Shown here piece by piece: positions 43,212 through 52,345 of a stretch of 64,000 nucleotides of DNA. The notes under the pieces are model-generated. The model made no database searches. It had not been told where the DNA came from and saw only the letters and a program-made list of their open reading frames with translations. Numbering within the stretch: position 1 is the stretch's first letter; every line of letters starts with the position of its first letter. The position numbers and the translations under genes are program-made. Source of the stretch: Anaerolineaceae bacterium (GTDB taxonomy: Bacteria; Chloroflexota; Anaerolineae; Aggregatilineales; Phototrophicaceae); the NCBI GenBank assembly GCA_020634135.1, contig JACKCG010000011.1, forward strand, positions 28,144 to 92,143. The letters are read 5' to 3'.

Positions 43212-45561
43212 GGCCGCGTAACCAGCCTAATGCCAGTGCGTTTGGGGGGAGCGTAACACTCTGTACCGTTGTATCCATAACGAAATCCAACTTGTTGAAT
43301 TGTGACGTGCAAAAATCAGCAAAGATTGAGTTACCCTCGATGTAGGCCAGGATACTCCCACTCCTATTCCATGCCAACCGGCAACCGGGCGGGGCGGATG
43401 CGAGCGGGGTGAGCAGTTGTCCGTCAAACATCGCGGTTTGAACCTGAACGTTGGTGGGAATTTTGCCCCTGACAGGATCGGTGACATAGTCATAAGATAG
43501 GTATGCCAATAACTGCTCATTCGCAGGCGACCATTGACTCAGGTAGGGCGCTGCAATTTGAGTCAGTGTTTCGGCCTCAAGATCATAAACATAAGTCGCG
43601 GTAGAAGTCGAACCCGGAAGCGTTAAGAGCCGTCCCTGAACAATGTCAGCACCAATGAGCAGGTGATTGTTACCATCCCAAGCCAAGCTTATGCTGGATA
43701 CATACACCAAATCGGCAAGCGGAATATCGGTTGGCGTGAAATGGGTTACCTGAGCAAGTGTCCCCTCATCCACATCAATCAATTGCACTTCTCTCAGCCC
43801 CACGGCTGAGCCTGCACACGAATCCAGCAGAGCGATATAGCGATCATCAGGACTCCACTGGAGTGCGCGAAAATTCATGGATTGCCCCGCATCATTCCCC
43901 GCCAATGCGCTCAAATCAACCGTCTGGACTATGGCTGCAGTGTGGGCATCATACACATCCAGCGTCGCCCGTGAACAGCCAACCAGCGTACAGTCCATGC
44001 TCACAACGGCCAACCGTGAATCCCCGTTTGACCAACTAAGCTGGTACTGATTCACGCTGCCGGGGGTGATATTGGTCAGGGTTCGTGTGCCCACATGATA
44101 CAGATAGGTCGCCTGGGTATCCGACCGGGTACGATAATCTTCCGGCGATTGCTGGTGGAACGCCAGATACTGGCTATTGGACGACCAGGCAAAGACCGCA
44201 AAATCCCCATCCAGCAAGAGGGGACGCTCTGGAAACTTGAATCCCTCAATCACAGATACCGTTTCCTGGGTATGAAGATTCAAGAGTCGCATGTCCAGTG
44301 AACGGTTATTAAAATTAGACACCGTATATGCGAGCCATTCACCACTGGGACTTAGAAAGCCATGTGTAATTGTTTCTTCCGCTGTAATCGGGATTGAAGA
44401 TAAGGTTGTTGTTTGCAGCGTGACGGGGTTAATCACATTGAGTGAAGCGGAACCGTCTATATATGATACCAGGTAGGTATATTGTTCCGCTGGTTCCAGG
44501 CTACCGCCCTCAGCAGGTGGAAATGGTGTAGGCACAATGTCCGAAACCATGATTGTCTCGATGGTTAGCCCAACCGTTGAATCCCACTGCTCACGGCGAA
44601 CAACGCCAATCGAACCATCGGGATAGATTCCGATGAAATTAGGATGTTCACCTAACACCCCCGCAGCGATCACAGCCTTTAACCGCCCATTGGGTTTTAC
44701 AATCGTTATGCTTCTCGATGGATTGAGGCCATAGAAATAATAATTTCCGGCGTCATCAACGCCAACGAACTGGCCGATTTCCCGATCTCCGAATTGCGCC
44801 GTTGGCACTTCAGTATGCTGCCATGAGCTTGAATTCGAATCCCATCTTGACATCACAAAGCTATATGGATCATTTCTGGCTGACTCTGGATAGTTGTCAA
44901 TGTGAACATTTGCGAAAAAAAGCGCATAGACCTCGCCAGCAGCATTGATAACCACATTGACCCAGGGTTGGATATTTTGTTGAAGCACCGGAAAATGAAT
45001 ATAGGTGACAATGGTTGTCTCACCAGACTGCAAATCCACCGTACCAATGAAACGCGAATCACTATCCCAACCACAAAAGACGAGCTTATCACTGGTTAAC
45101 GGTCGTAGCATTGATCGAGACGGCAAAAACCTTGAATATGTACAGTCTGTTACCCTATATGGGATATATTCCGACATTGCTTCGGTTAGCAAATTGTACC
45201 GGTAGATTGTGAATGAAGCACTGTCAAACAAAAGCAGCTCCGTGTCAGATAGGGCTTCAAAGTCAAAGACCGCAGAATAGACAGGCCAGACATCACTCAA
45301 ATCATATTGTTCGAAAGTGCCATCCAGCGCAATGACAAATACATTTTTAGTCTCATAAATGTAAAGCACATAATGGGTGCCATCCGGTGTCATCCGCCAG
45401 CGCATTGAACAGTGACCTTCCGATGGGCAGAGTTCGGTTGTCAGTTCCAACTGTGTATTGGAAGTGACCATTGACTCCTGAGCGCCAACCGGGGTAGTGG
45501 CAAGCGAGATAAGGAGCATTGAACTGATGAGCAGTAACAGATAGAAGCGATTTAGAATCAT
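43207..45561 (-). CDS. Secreted beta-propeller (TolB/WD40-like) protein (784 aa)
   Basis: A signal peptide (about 1-28, MILNRFYLLLLISSMLLISLA) leads a long protein of WD40/TolB-like blades with repeats of the form S(P/G)-x-W(L/S)-(A/L)-Y (LSPSGEWLAYTVSN, WSSNSQYLAFHQQ, WSPDDRYIALLD, WSPANEQLLAYLS). This fits two propellers outside the membrane, probably binding a polymer or partner protein. Its ATG overlaps the GT39 stop by four bases (ATGA), so it is third in the operon. Directly after its stop lies a fragment of a second GT39 tail. Confidence 0.82.
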   Translation of the reverse strand: MILNRFYLLLLISSMLLISLATTPVGAQESMVTSNTQLELTTELCPSEGHCSMRWRMTPDGTHYVLYIYETKNVFVIALDGTFEQYDLSDVWPVYSAVFDFEALSDTELLLFDSASFTIYRYNLLTEAMSEYIPYRVTDCTYSRFLPSRSMLRPLTSDKLVFCGWDSDSRFIGTVDLQSGETTIVTYIHFPVLQQNIQPWVNVVINAAGEVYALFFANVHIDNYPESARNDPYSFVMSRWDSNSSSWQHTEVPTAQFGDREIGQFVGVDDAGNYYFYGLNPSRSITIVKPNGRLKAVIAAGVLGEHPNFIGIYPDGSIGVVRREQWDSTVGLTIETIMVSDIVPTPFPPAEGGSLEPAEQYTYLVSYIDGSASLNVINPVTLQTTTLSSIPITAEETITHGFLSPSGEWLAYTVSNFNNRSLDMRLLNLHTQETVSVIEGFKFPERPLLLDGDFAVFAWSSNSQYLAFHQQSPEDYRTRSDTQATYLYHVGTRTLTNITPGSVNQYQLSWSNGDSRLAVVSMDCTLVGCSRATLDVYDAHTAAIVQTVDLSALAGNDAGQSMNFRALQWSPDDRYIALLDSCAGSAVGLREVQLIDVDEGTLAQVTHFTPTDIPLADLVYVSSISLAWDGNNHLLIGADIVQGRLLTLPGSTSTATYVYDLEAETLTQIAAPYLSQWSPANEQLLAYLSYDYVTDPVRGKIPTNVQVQTAMFDGQLLTPLASAPPGCRLAWNRSGSILAYIEGNSIFADFCTSQFNKLDFVMDTTVQSVTLPPNALALGWLRGQ

Positions 45562-47675
45562 CTGGATACCCTAATCGTACCCAACACAACGTAATCACCC
45601 TCACCAACGAGCAGGCGGGCGGTGGGGTCGTCGCTGTCATATAGCCCGGCAATCAGCGTGTAGTCCCCGGCGGGCAGGTCGCGCGGGATGAGCAGGCCGT
45701 GATTGTCGCTGACCGTCTCGTCCGGCGGCCATCCGGTTGTAGGAGAAGAGCCGCCGCCAGGTTCGCTGTCACGCTGCGCGGCCAGTACCCCACCGGAATC
45801 GAGCAGTTGCAGGAACACCTTGTAGCGCCGTTCGATGGGGCTGCCCGTCGTCCAGCGCAGTTCAGCTTGTAGCACATCCCCCGGTTGCACGGTGCGGGCG
45901 CTCAGGGCATAGCTTTCCAGCGTGATCGTGTCGCCAAAACGGGCATTTACCAGAGTCGGGTCGGGCATGGTAGCCGGCATCACGTACCGAGCCAGCCGCG
46001 CCGCCCCATACCACACATCCTGCCCGGCCTCATAAGTTTCGCTGTCGAGCGTCGTTTCCACTACACGGTTCGGGTCGCGTTCGGTCTCACCCCAGAACAC
46101 CACAAACGCCCGGTCATGCTGGCTGATGATGTCTCCCACGAGACTCCGTGTCTCGTCGTCGTCCCCGCCCAATCCTGGCGGCAGGGTGTAAACGGGGGCG
46201 TCTCCACGATAATAGTAGCGGAAGACTTCTTCCTGGTTGGGCGCGTCCAGGATGATGGCATCGCCGGGGTGCAGTTCGGCAGTGATCGTCGCCACAATCC
46301 CCCGGTAATCATCACGCTGGTAGGTCGGGTCGCTATAAAGTGCCGGTATCCCGCTCCAGAGGTTTACGGCCAGCGCCAGCACACCCACTCCGGCAGCCAG
46401 GCGTGGCAGTACCGCCGCGAGTTGTTCCCGGTAAACAGCCATGCGCCCGGTTCTACCGGATGCGCGGGCTTCCGGCTTGAGATGCCACAGCACCCACACG
46501 CCGCGTCCCATCCACAGCGCGAAACCCAACTGTGCCGGGAGGAGCAGCTTGAGGTTGGCCGGGCGGAACATCCCCAACGCAAGGAAAAGCGCCACCGGCA
46601 GCGTCGTCCACAGCACCGGGAGCAACAGCCGCCACCAACCACGTTTTTGTGAAGGGACGCCGGTTGTCAACAGGCCGAACAGCAGGAAGAAATAGACGGC
46701 TACCGCAAGTGTGCCGGGGTTTTCGGTGATGCCGAACGCCAGCCAGCGCAGAATCATCGCCAGCGCGTCGGGGATGCTGCTTTGCTCTCCGGTGTTCGGC
46801 CAGGAAGTGACCTGGCTCAGTGCGGTGGTCAGCCAGGGCAGAAACAGTAGCAGGGTCAGCAGGTTAGCCCCGGCGTAGGCAACCAGCAGCCGCCACGTCT
46901 CGCGCAGATGGGCGCGTCTGTCACCCGGCTGGAACGCATCCGCCAGCAGCCACAGGACGGCCAGGATGCCCTGCGCCAGCATCACGAACGGGAACGCATA
47001 CTGCGTATACAACCCCGCCGCGTTAAACAGCGCGAGGGCGATTATCCAGCGCCATATCGGGCGACCACTTTGGGTCATTTGTAGGGGCGAGGCAGGCATG
47101 TCAGATAGGGGTGTAGGGGAGGCGCTCCCGGCGGGCGACCACATTGGGTCGCCCCTACCATCCTCAGTAGGGGAGGGTCTTAGACCCTCCCCTACGGGTG
47201 ATTTTTCCCCGGAAAACAACAACCCCACCAGCGCCCACAGTGCGCCCGCCGCCCACAGCGCCAGCAGCGCATACATGCGGGCTTCCTGGGCGTAGTAAAT
47301 ATTGAAGGTATTCAGCGCCGTGAACAGTGCCGCCGCGATGCCCGCCGCCGTCCCGAACAACCGTTTGCCTATCGCATACACGAACGCAACGCTGACGACG
47401 CTGGCAAAAGCCGAAAGTGCCCGCAGCGCGAATTCACTTTCCCCGGCCAGCCCGCGCCACGCGGCCAGCAGCCAGTAGTAGCCAGGCGGGTGGATGTCAC
47501 GGGCGGCATTAATGGCGATGTCGCTGAATGAGCGACCCGCCTGGACGTAGGAATTACCCTCGTCATTCCAGAAGGACTGCTCGCCCAGACGGTGGAAACG
47601 CAGCCCCGCCGCCAGCATTAGAATCACCAATACGGCGGCCAACGTGAGCACAGGAAGCGGCAGTCGGGACCTCAT
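45558..47675 (-). CDS. GT39 (PMT-like) membrane glycosyltransferase with repeat insertion (705 aa)
   Basis: The N-terminus has TM1 and the catalytic-loop motif GEQSFWNDEGNSY (acidic residues in the first outer loop, as in GT39/GT83). About ten TM helices follow, then a soluble C-terminal domain of roughly 200 residues with a beta-sandwich-like end (ELRWTTGSPIERRYKVFLQLLD, then the tail LLVGEGDYVVLG). Between TM helices (about residues 155-205) the chain contains SPVGEGLRPSPTEDG and similar, translated from GC-rich palindromic repeats. The enzyme would transfer sugar from a polyprenyl phosphate to a surface acceptor. Start and stop overlap the neighbouring genes by four bases each. Confidence 0.83.
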   Translation of the reverse strand: MRSRLPLPVLTLAAVLVILMLAAGLRFHRLGEQSFWNDEGNSYVQAGRSFSDIAINAARDIHPPGYYWLLAAWRGLAGESEFALRALSAFASVVSVAFVYAIGKRLFGTAAGIAAALFTALNTFNIYYAQEARMYALLALWAAGALWALVGLLFSGEKSPVGEGLRPSPTEDGRGDPMWSPAGSASPTPLSDMPASPLQMTQSGRPIWRWIIALALFNAAGLYTQYAFPFVMLAQGILAVLWLLADAFQPGDRRAHLRETWRLLVAYAGANLLTLLLFLPWLTTALSQVTSWPNTGEQSSIPDALAMILRWLAFGITENPGTLAVAVYFFLLFGLLTTGVPSQKRGWWRLLLPVLWTTLPVALFLALGMFRPANLKLLLPAQLGFALWMGRGVWVLWHLKPEARASGRTGRMAVYREQLAAVLPRLAAGVGVLALAVNLWSGIPALYSDPTYQRDDYRGIVATITAELHPGDAIILDAPNQEEVFRYYYRGDAPVYTLPPGLGGDDDETRSLVGDIISQHDRAFVVFWGETERDPNRVVETTLDSETYEAGQDVWYGAARLARYVMPATMPDPTLVNARFGDTITLESYALSARTVQPGDVLQAELRWTTGSPIERRYKVFLQLLDSGGVLAAQRDSEPGGGSSPTTGWPPDETVSDNHGLLIPRDLPAGDYTLIAGLYDSDDPTARLLVGEGDYVVLGTIRVSR
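47133..47195. repeat. Palindromic repeats inside the GT39 gene
   Basis: Two hairpins in frame within the coding sequence: GGGCGACC-6 nt-GGTCGCCC (47133-47154) and a perfect 13-bp arm pair GTAGGGGAGGGTC-TTA-GACCCTCCCCTAC (47167-47195). Related TAGGGG/CCCCTA elements lie at 60710 and (imperfectly) at 58490. They add about 45 residues to a cytoplasmic or outer loop of the protein without breaking the frame. Confidence 0.8.
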
Positions 47676-49441
47676 GTTGTGCGTCTCCGTCGTTCCCGCA
47701 GGCCGCTCACTACCGCGATACCGGCCACGATCAGCACGGCCAGCGCGCCGCCCGCCAGCGGCGCGACATTCTCAAAGGTGCGATCCAGCACGGCAATCGA
47801 GTCAATAATCAGCGGCTCATCCGGCACGACCGGTGTGATGCGGAAGGTGTGTTCCCCGGCAGTCAGGCCGAGACAGAACGCGGTGAAGTGGAGTTCATCA
47901 TCGGCCAGCGGGTGGTTGCACTGCCCGCCCGCCACGATGTTTTCCCCATCAATTTCGACATACAGCGTTTCGCCCCCGCCGCGCCAGAAGAGCACAACGC
48001 CCGTGCCATAAACGGTGAAACTGATCTCGCCAGCCTGCAACACCTGGCCGAACTCCGCGCCGGGGAAGTCCACCAACGTGCGCTCCCCGTTGACGTGTAC
48101 CCGCCAATCTTCGGCCTGGTGGATACCGGGGTATAGTACCGGCTGTTCCTCGGCCATATACTGTTTCATCGCGTCGTAGACCGGGAGCGGCGTGAAGTCC
48201 GGCTCGACCACGCGGAAGTAATAAAAGGCCTGGTTCTGCTCATAATCGGCGGCGCGTTTGAAGAACCACAAATTCATGACGCCCACCCAGGGCCATTCCT
48301 CTTGTGCCCGCTGGTAGGCCAGGGGCGTATACCGCGCGCGCTGTTCCTCGGTCACGATGCCGAACTCGCCAAATTGCGCGGTGATGATGGCCGGGTCGTC
48401 GGGCTGGGCGTTCCAACCCATTTCGCTGATCCAGATTGGTTTCGCCGCGTCACCGTTCGCCACCATGATGTCGCGGATATAGACGTTACGGGCGAAATTG
48501 ACCGTCGTCGGGCGCATCCGGTGGTCAGTGGGGCCGCTGTTCAGGCCGTAACCCTGCGCCGCCATGATGTCGAAACAGTCGCCCGCCCCGGCGTCATACA
48601 TGCGCTGGAGGAAAATGAAGTCGTTGAGGTTTTCCGCCGAGAGACTCACAGTGGGCGCTAAGGCGGCGGCGATGACCACGATTTCCGGGTCAACCGCCTT
48701 GAGCGCGGTGTACGTCCGGCACAGCAGGTCGGTGTAGGCTTCCGGGTTCACGGGCTGGTTGCCCCATTCGGGGTAGATGTTCGGTTCGTTCCAAATCTGG
48801 AAATAGCGCACCCGCCCTCTGTAGCGTTCCGCCAGCATGACGGCGTAATTCACGAAATCCTGGAAGTCATCGGGCGGCGCTTTGTCGCCTATATCGGGGT
48901 TGGCATGTGTCCAGTCGGGCGGGTTGCTCAGCCGCGCCTGGATTTGCAGGCCGTACTGGTCAGCCAGATTAACAATCTGGTCGTACTTCGCCCAGGCGTC
49001 TACCGGGTCGGGCTGACCGTCGCCATCCGTATCATTGCGCCGGTCTTCGTAGTCGCCTCGCCCGTGAATCTCGATGTCCTCCCAGGCGAATTCCTGGCGA
49101 ATCCAGCCGAATCCGGCATCGGCGATCATCTGGATCTGCTGTTCACGTTTGGCCGGTTCGACTTCCTGTTCCAGGAAGGTGTTAATGCCAAAGGGGTTTT
49201 CCGTCGTATGGTTAATCGCTGCGCCCGGCGCGGTGTCCGGTTGTTGGCGGATGAGCGACCCCGTCCATTCCACCATGCCGCGCACCTGTGCCAGTGGGGT
49301 TTCTTCCCCGGTGAGCGACCAGAACAACCGCCAGGCCACGCCATGATTGGTGAGGTCAAGCGCCAGTAGAATCAAAAGAATCAGCCCCCCGCCGCTGATG
49401 ATGGCTGCGAGGCGAAGTTTGGGTGAAGGTGATGGTTTCAT
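47672..49441 (-). CDS. Membrane-anchored glycoside hydrolase, GH-A clan-like (589 aa)
   Basis: An N-terminal TM anchor (LAAIISGGGLILLILLALDL) is followed by a TIM-barrel part with the acid/base motif IWNEPNIYPEW (about residue 219) and a second Glu in WISEMGWN (nucleophile position). It looks like a GH39/GH5-type enzyme. A C-terminal beta domain (PGAEFGQVLQAGEISF) precedes a final hydrophobic helix and a basic end (ERRRRT). It is the first gene of the surface operon, ending in a 4-base overlap with GT39. It probably trims or remodels surface glycan. A -10 box sits only 7 nt before the ATG. Confidence 0.85.
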   Translation of the reverse strand: MKPSPSPKLRLAAIISGGGLILLILLALDLTNHGVAWRLFWSLTGEETPLAQVRGMVEWTGSLIRQQPDTAPGAAINHTTENPFGINTFLEQEVEPAKREQQIQMIADAGFGWIRQEFAWEDIEIHGRGDYEDRRNDTDGDGQPDPVDAWAKYDQIVNLADQYGLQIQARLSNPPDWTHANPDIGDKAPPDDFQDFVNYAVMLAERYRGRVRYFQIWNEPNIYPEWGNQPVNPEAYTDLLCRTYTALKAVDPEIVVIAAALAPTVSLSAENLNDFIFLQRMYDAGAGDCFDIMAAQGYGLNSGPTDHRMRPTTVNFARNVYIRDIMVANGDAAKPIWISEMGWNAQPDDPAIITAQFGEFGIVTEEQRARYTPLAYQRAQEEWPWVGVMNLWFFKRAADYEQNQAFYYFRVVEPDFTPLPVYDAMKQYMAEEQPVLYPGIHQAEDWRVHVNGERTLVDFPGAEFGQVLQAGEISFTVYGTGVVLFWRGGGETLYVEIDGENIVAGGQCNHPLADDELHFTAFCLGLTAGEHTFRITPVVPDEPLIIDSIAVLDRTFENVAPLAGGALAVLIVAGIAVVSGLRERRRRTT

Positions 49442-49448
49442 GGCGGCG

Positions 49449-49454
49449 ATTATA
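49449..49454 (-). promoter_or_regulatory. -10 box next to the glycosidase start (possible leaderless mRNA)
   Basis: TATAAT on the minus strand ends 7 nt before the ATG at 49441, so transcription would start about at the ATG. There is no -35 hexamer at the usual distance. No ribosome binding site lies between the box and the ATG. Confidence 0.45.
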
Positions 49455-50104
49455 GCCGATTTTGACGCCGGGGGTGAGGTGAAGATCAAAATGGCGGGAT
49501 GGCGGGGCGATGTTCCGGCAACGGCTGGGGTTTATGTCATATTTTGTTGCTTAGTGGAGCGAGTTTGCCGCAAATTGCCAACCGATATGCGGTTCAGTTC
49601 GGGGCAATGAGGGGAAAAACGGGGCATTTTTGCAGTAAAACGGATTTTTGCAGCGATTGGTGCGATTGCAGCAAGGTAGCATAAGCAGTCCTGAGTCTTG
49701 AGTTCTGAGGCGTGAGGGGGAAACAGGGCTGCATCATGATAAGAAAAGCTGACACCTGTTGACTGAAAGCTGATGATTAAACGATAGCACAAAACGGGTT
49801 GCAGTTGGTGAATTTATGTTAGAACATTTGTTCAAAAAGCGACACAAGATCGTCATCCCGCCAATCATTTGAAGTCTATCGGTGGGATACCGGATACCGC
49901 TAATAGACTCGGCTCTATGTATCGCTTATGCTGTTTAAAAATCGTTTTGCCTTTATGCAGGAAGTCGCAAAACGCCTGTTCTTGAGAAACTTACCGGACA
50001 TAGCACTGAGCGCGGCGCTGTATCATCAGTTTCGCCCTCATCCACCTCTTGCGGGAACTGCACAAATGTTCTAAAATGTGCATTAAACTGACGAGGAGAT
50101 GCTC
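49455..50104. other. Intergenic region without genes
   Basis: About 650 bases between the leftward surface operon and the rightward hydrolase. No gene is supported. It contains CTGAGT-type direct repeats (about 49690-49705) and two TTTTTGCAG direct repeats near 49628 and 49646. The GAGGAG at 50093-50098 is the hydrolase ribosome binding site. Confidence 0.45.
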
Positions 50105-50746
50105 ATGTCCCTTACACAACCCGCTGGCTATTTTGCGATGCCCACAAACGGCAAAGGCAGCCCTGTCCTGGTTCTCCATGCCTGGTGGGGGTTGAATGAT
50201 ACGATCAAGGCTTTTTGCAGGCGGTTGGCCGAATCCGGATTCGTTGCCTTCGCCCCCGACCTCTATCATGGCAAGGTCACAGACCAGATTGCCGAAGCTG
50301 AAACCCTCAGTATTGCCCTGAGTGAAAACGACGATCAGGCCAGAGCCGAACTCGCAGAAGCCACAGCGTTTCTCAAGGAACGCGGTGAATCGGCCAGCAT
50401 GGCGGTGATCGGCTTCTCGCTGGGGGCGTATTATGCGCTGGACCTGTCGGTCAATGCCGCTGACTCCGTCCGGCAGGTTGTTGTCTTCTATGGCACTGGC
50501 CCGGCGGACTTCAGTAAATCGAAAGCAGACTACCTGGGTCACTTCGCAGGTAACGATGATTTTGAGCCGCAGTCCAACCTGGACGAGCTGGAACAGTCTT
50601 TAAAGGATGCCGGACGCCCCGTGACGTTCCATATCTATCCTGGTACTGGACACTGGTTCTTTGAACCGGATCGTACCCAGGCATACAACGAGGCGGCGGC
50701 AAGCCTCGCATGGGATCGAACCCTGGCTTTCCTGAGGCGTTCCTGA
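50105..50746 (+). CDS. Dienelactone hydrolase-family protein with Ser nucleophile (213 aa)
   Basis: An alpha/beta hydrolase close to dienelactone hydrolase: LVLHAWWGLNDTIKAFC, VAFAPDLYHG, GDDFEP-like GNDDFEP (acid) and YPGTGHWFFEP (His). The nucleophile elbow reads GFSLGA, with Ser where the true enzyme has Cys. It would hydrolyse ester or lactone substrates in the cytoplasm. The ATG at 50105 is best, with GGAG 6 nt upstream; the ATG at 50099 is too close to that site. It converges with the gene at 50774. Confidence 0.87.
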   Translation: MSLTQPAGYFAMPTNGKGSPVLVLHAWWGLNDTIKAFCRRLAESGFVAFAPDLYHGKVTDQIAEAETLSIALSENDDQARAELAEATAFLKERGESASMAVIGFSLGAYYALDLSVNAADSVRQVVVFYGTGPADFSKSKADYLGHFAGNDDFEPQSNLDELEQSLKDAGRPVTFHIYPGTGHWFFEPDRTQAYNEAAASLAWDRTLAFLRRS

Positions 50747-50773
50747 TTCTGATTTATCGAGGTGTACTCCACC

Positions 50774-52243
50774 TCACCCGAAGCGGCGGTTGCTCCATAC
50801 CCGTGCATTCAGCGTATCTCTTATGGCGCTTCGGTCACCGCTGACGATCATCATGTCGAACAGGACATTCGGATACTGAGTCTGAATCGTCTGGACGAAG
50901 GTTTCGACCATATTCTGCGGGGTGATGATGGTAACCCCCAGGCTGCGGTCAGACGGGATAAACGGGATAAAATCCCAGCGGGTCGTCACCAACGGGCGGA
51001 AGATGTTCCAGTAGGACTGTGCCGCCTCAAAAAACCAGGCTGGCTCCACCCCCGGCGCGAGGATAACCGCGTGAATATCCGGCTCACCCTGCACCGGCCC
51101 TGGCCCGCGTCCTACCACTACCGGCCCGCCAAAACGCCAGATTTGCTGCACTTCCCGCATCCGGTAGATCGCCGGGAGATTCTGGTTGAAGTACAGGTCT
51201 TCTTTCCAGGCACAGCTCCCCAGGAACCACTCCGGTGTGTCAGTGGCGATCCAGTTGAACATAGCAACCGTCGCTTCGGCGTGGCTGCGCAGGTCATACG
51301 CGCCATACTTCGGGTCGGGCTGCTCTGGCCCGTTTACCGGAATCGGATAGACACCGCCTTCCGTCCCGACAACCGGCAGCGGCCCCACGCCAAACCAGTC
51401 CGAGAGGCGCTGCTGGAAGGCCATCCCCATCGCCAGAACGCCATTCGGGTCGCCATAGGGCGGCGAAAACACATTGCGACCAGGGTCTTTGGATTGTGTC
51501 ACCGGGTCGTAAGGATACTCGAAGTGCCAGCCCGTTTCTGTCCCGTTCTGCGACTGGTACGGGCGCTGCACGGTGGGGCGTCCCGGTTCTTCCTGGTAGA
51601 AGTGGTTGAGCGTGTAGGGGTGAGTGGCGATCCACGTGCCGTTATTGAGGACATGCAGGAAGCGGTCACGGAGGTTGTCGCGCATGTAGCCCAGCAAGGC
51701 ATCCATCCACAATACGGCGCTATCGGATTCATTGGCCGATTCACTCAGCGCCGGGAATGCCGGGTACGCCCCCCGGCTGACCATGTATTCTGCAAAGACC
51801 AGCCAGTTTTCGCATAACGGACGGATCACTTCGTCAATGTTCTGGTGATGCACCCAGATGCCTGCCGGCCACTCCGGGTCGGAAAGATTCGGCTCGTTGT
51901 AGAACTCGAACCATTTGCAGCCTGCCGCCAGATACTGATCCCACTGTCGCCGTATGTCGTCGTCCACGGGCATCGCGCCGGGGGTTGCCCGGTAGATACG
52001 GATAATCGGCGTGATGTTGTTTTGCAGCAGCCACTGGCACTGTGGCACATATTCTTCGCCGCCACACACGAACTTATACCAGCCAAGCTGCAAGGCAGTG
52101 CAGCGTTCCGGGTAGAAGGGTTTAAAAGAGCCTTCGTTATGCATTCCACGCGGGTTGCCTGACCACTGGTATTCACTTAGCTGCAAGGGTGCACCTCGTT
52201 TATCATCCACCTGAAACAGCGGCTCAACCGCATGAACCACCAT
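50774..52243 (-). CDS. Glycosidase-like TIM-barrel protein without signal peptide (489 aa)
   Basis: The central barrel has FEFYNEPNLSDPEW (acid/base Glu) and LPVVGTEGGVYP (second Glu), as in GH-A clan cellulase/GH39-type enzymes, with many aromatic residues. There is no signal peptide or TM at the start (MVVHAVEPLFQVDD), so it appears cytoplasmic, unless a leader was missed. The C-terminal 110 residues look like a separate alpha/beta piece (DIHAVILAPG, DFIPFIPSDRS). It is divergent from the secreted 454-aa protein, with about 100 bases between them. The substrate is unknown. Confidence 0.68.
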   Translation of the reverse strand: MVVHAVEPLFQVDDKRGAPLQLSEYQWSGNPRGMHNEGSFKPFYPERCTALQLGWYKFVCGGEEYVPQCQWLLQNNITPIIRIYRATPGAMPVDDDIRRQWDQYLAAGCKWFEFYNEPNLSDPEWPAGIWVHHQNIDEVIRPLCENWLVFAEYMVSRGAYPAFPALSESANESDSAVLWMDALLGYMRDNLRDRFLHVLNNGTWIATHPYTLNHFYQEEPGRPTVQRPYQSQNGTETGWHFEYPYDPVTQSKDPGRNVFSPPYGDPNGVLAMGMAFQQRLSDWFGVGPLPVVGTEGGVYPIPVNGPEQPDPKYGAYDLRSHAEATVAMFNWIATDTPEWFLGSCAWKEDLYFNQNLPAIYRMREVQQIWRFGGPVVVGRGPGPVQGEPDIHAVILAPGVEPAWFFEAAQSYWNIFRPLVTTRWDFIPFIPSDRSLGVTIITPQNMVETFVQTIQTQYPNVLFDMMIVSGDRSAIRDTLNARVWSNRRFG

Positions 52244-52345
52244 CCCATTCTACCTGTACTCGCGCAGAAACAGAACCGTATACCGGGGGCGATTGGTGAA
52301 TTTGGATGTTATAATTTTCACAAAAACTATTTCAGGGGGTCATCC

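Noticed and set aside
50762..51817. Long plus-strand frame opposite the glycosidase-like gene
   Set aside because: Shadow of the real frame; no signal, motif or ribosome binding site.
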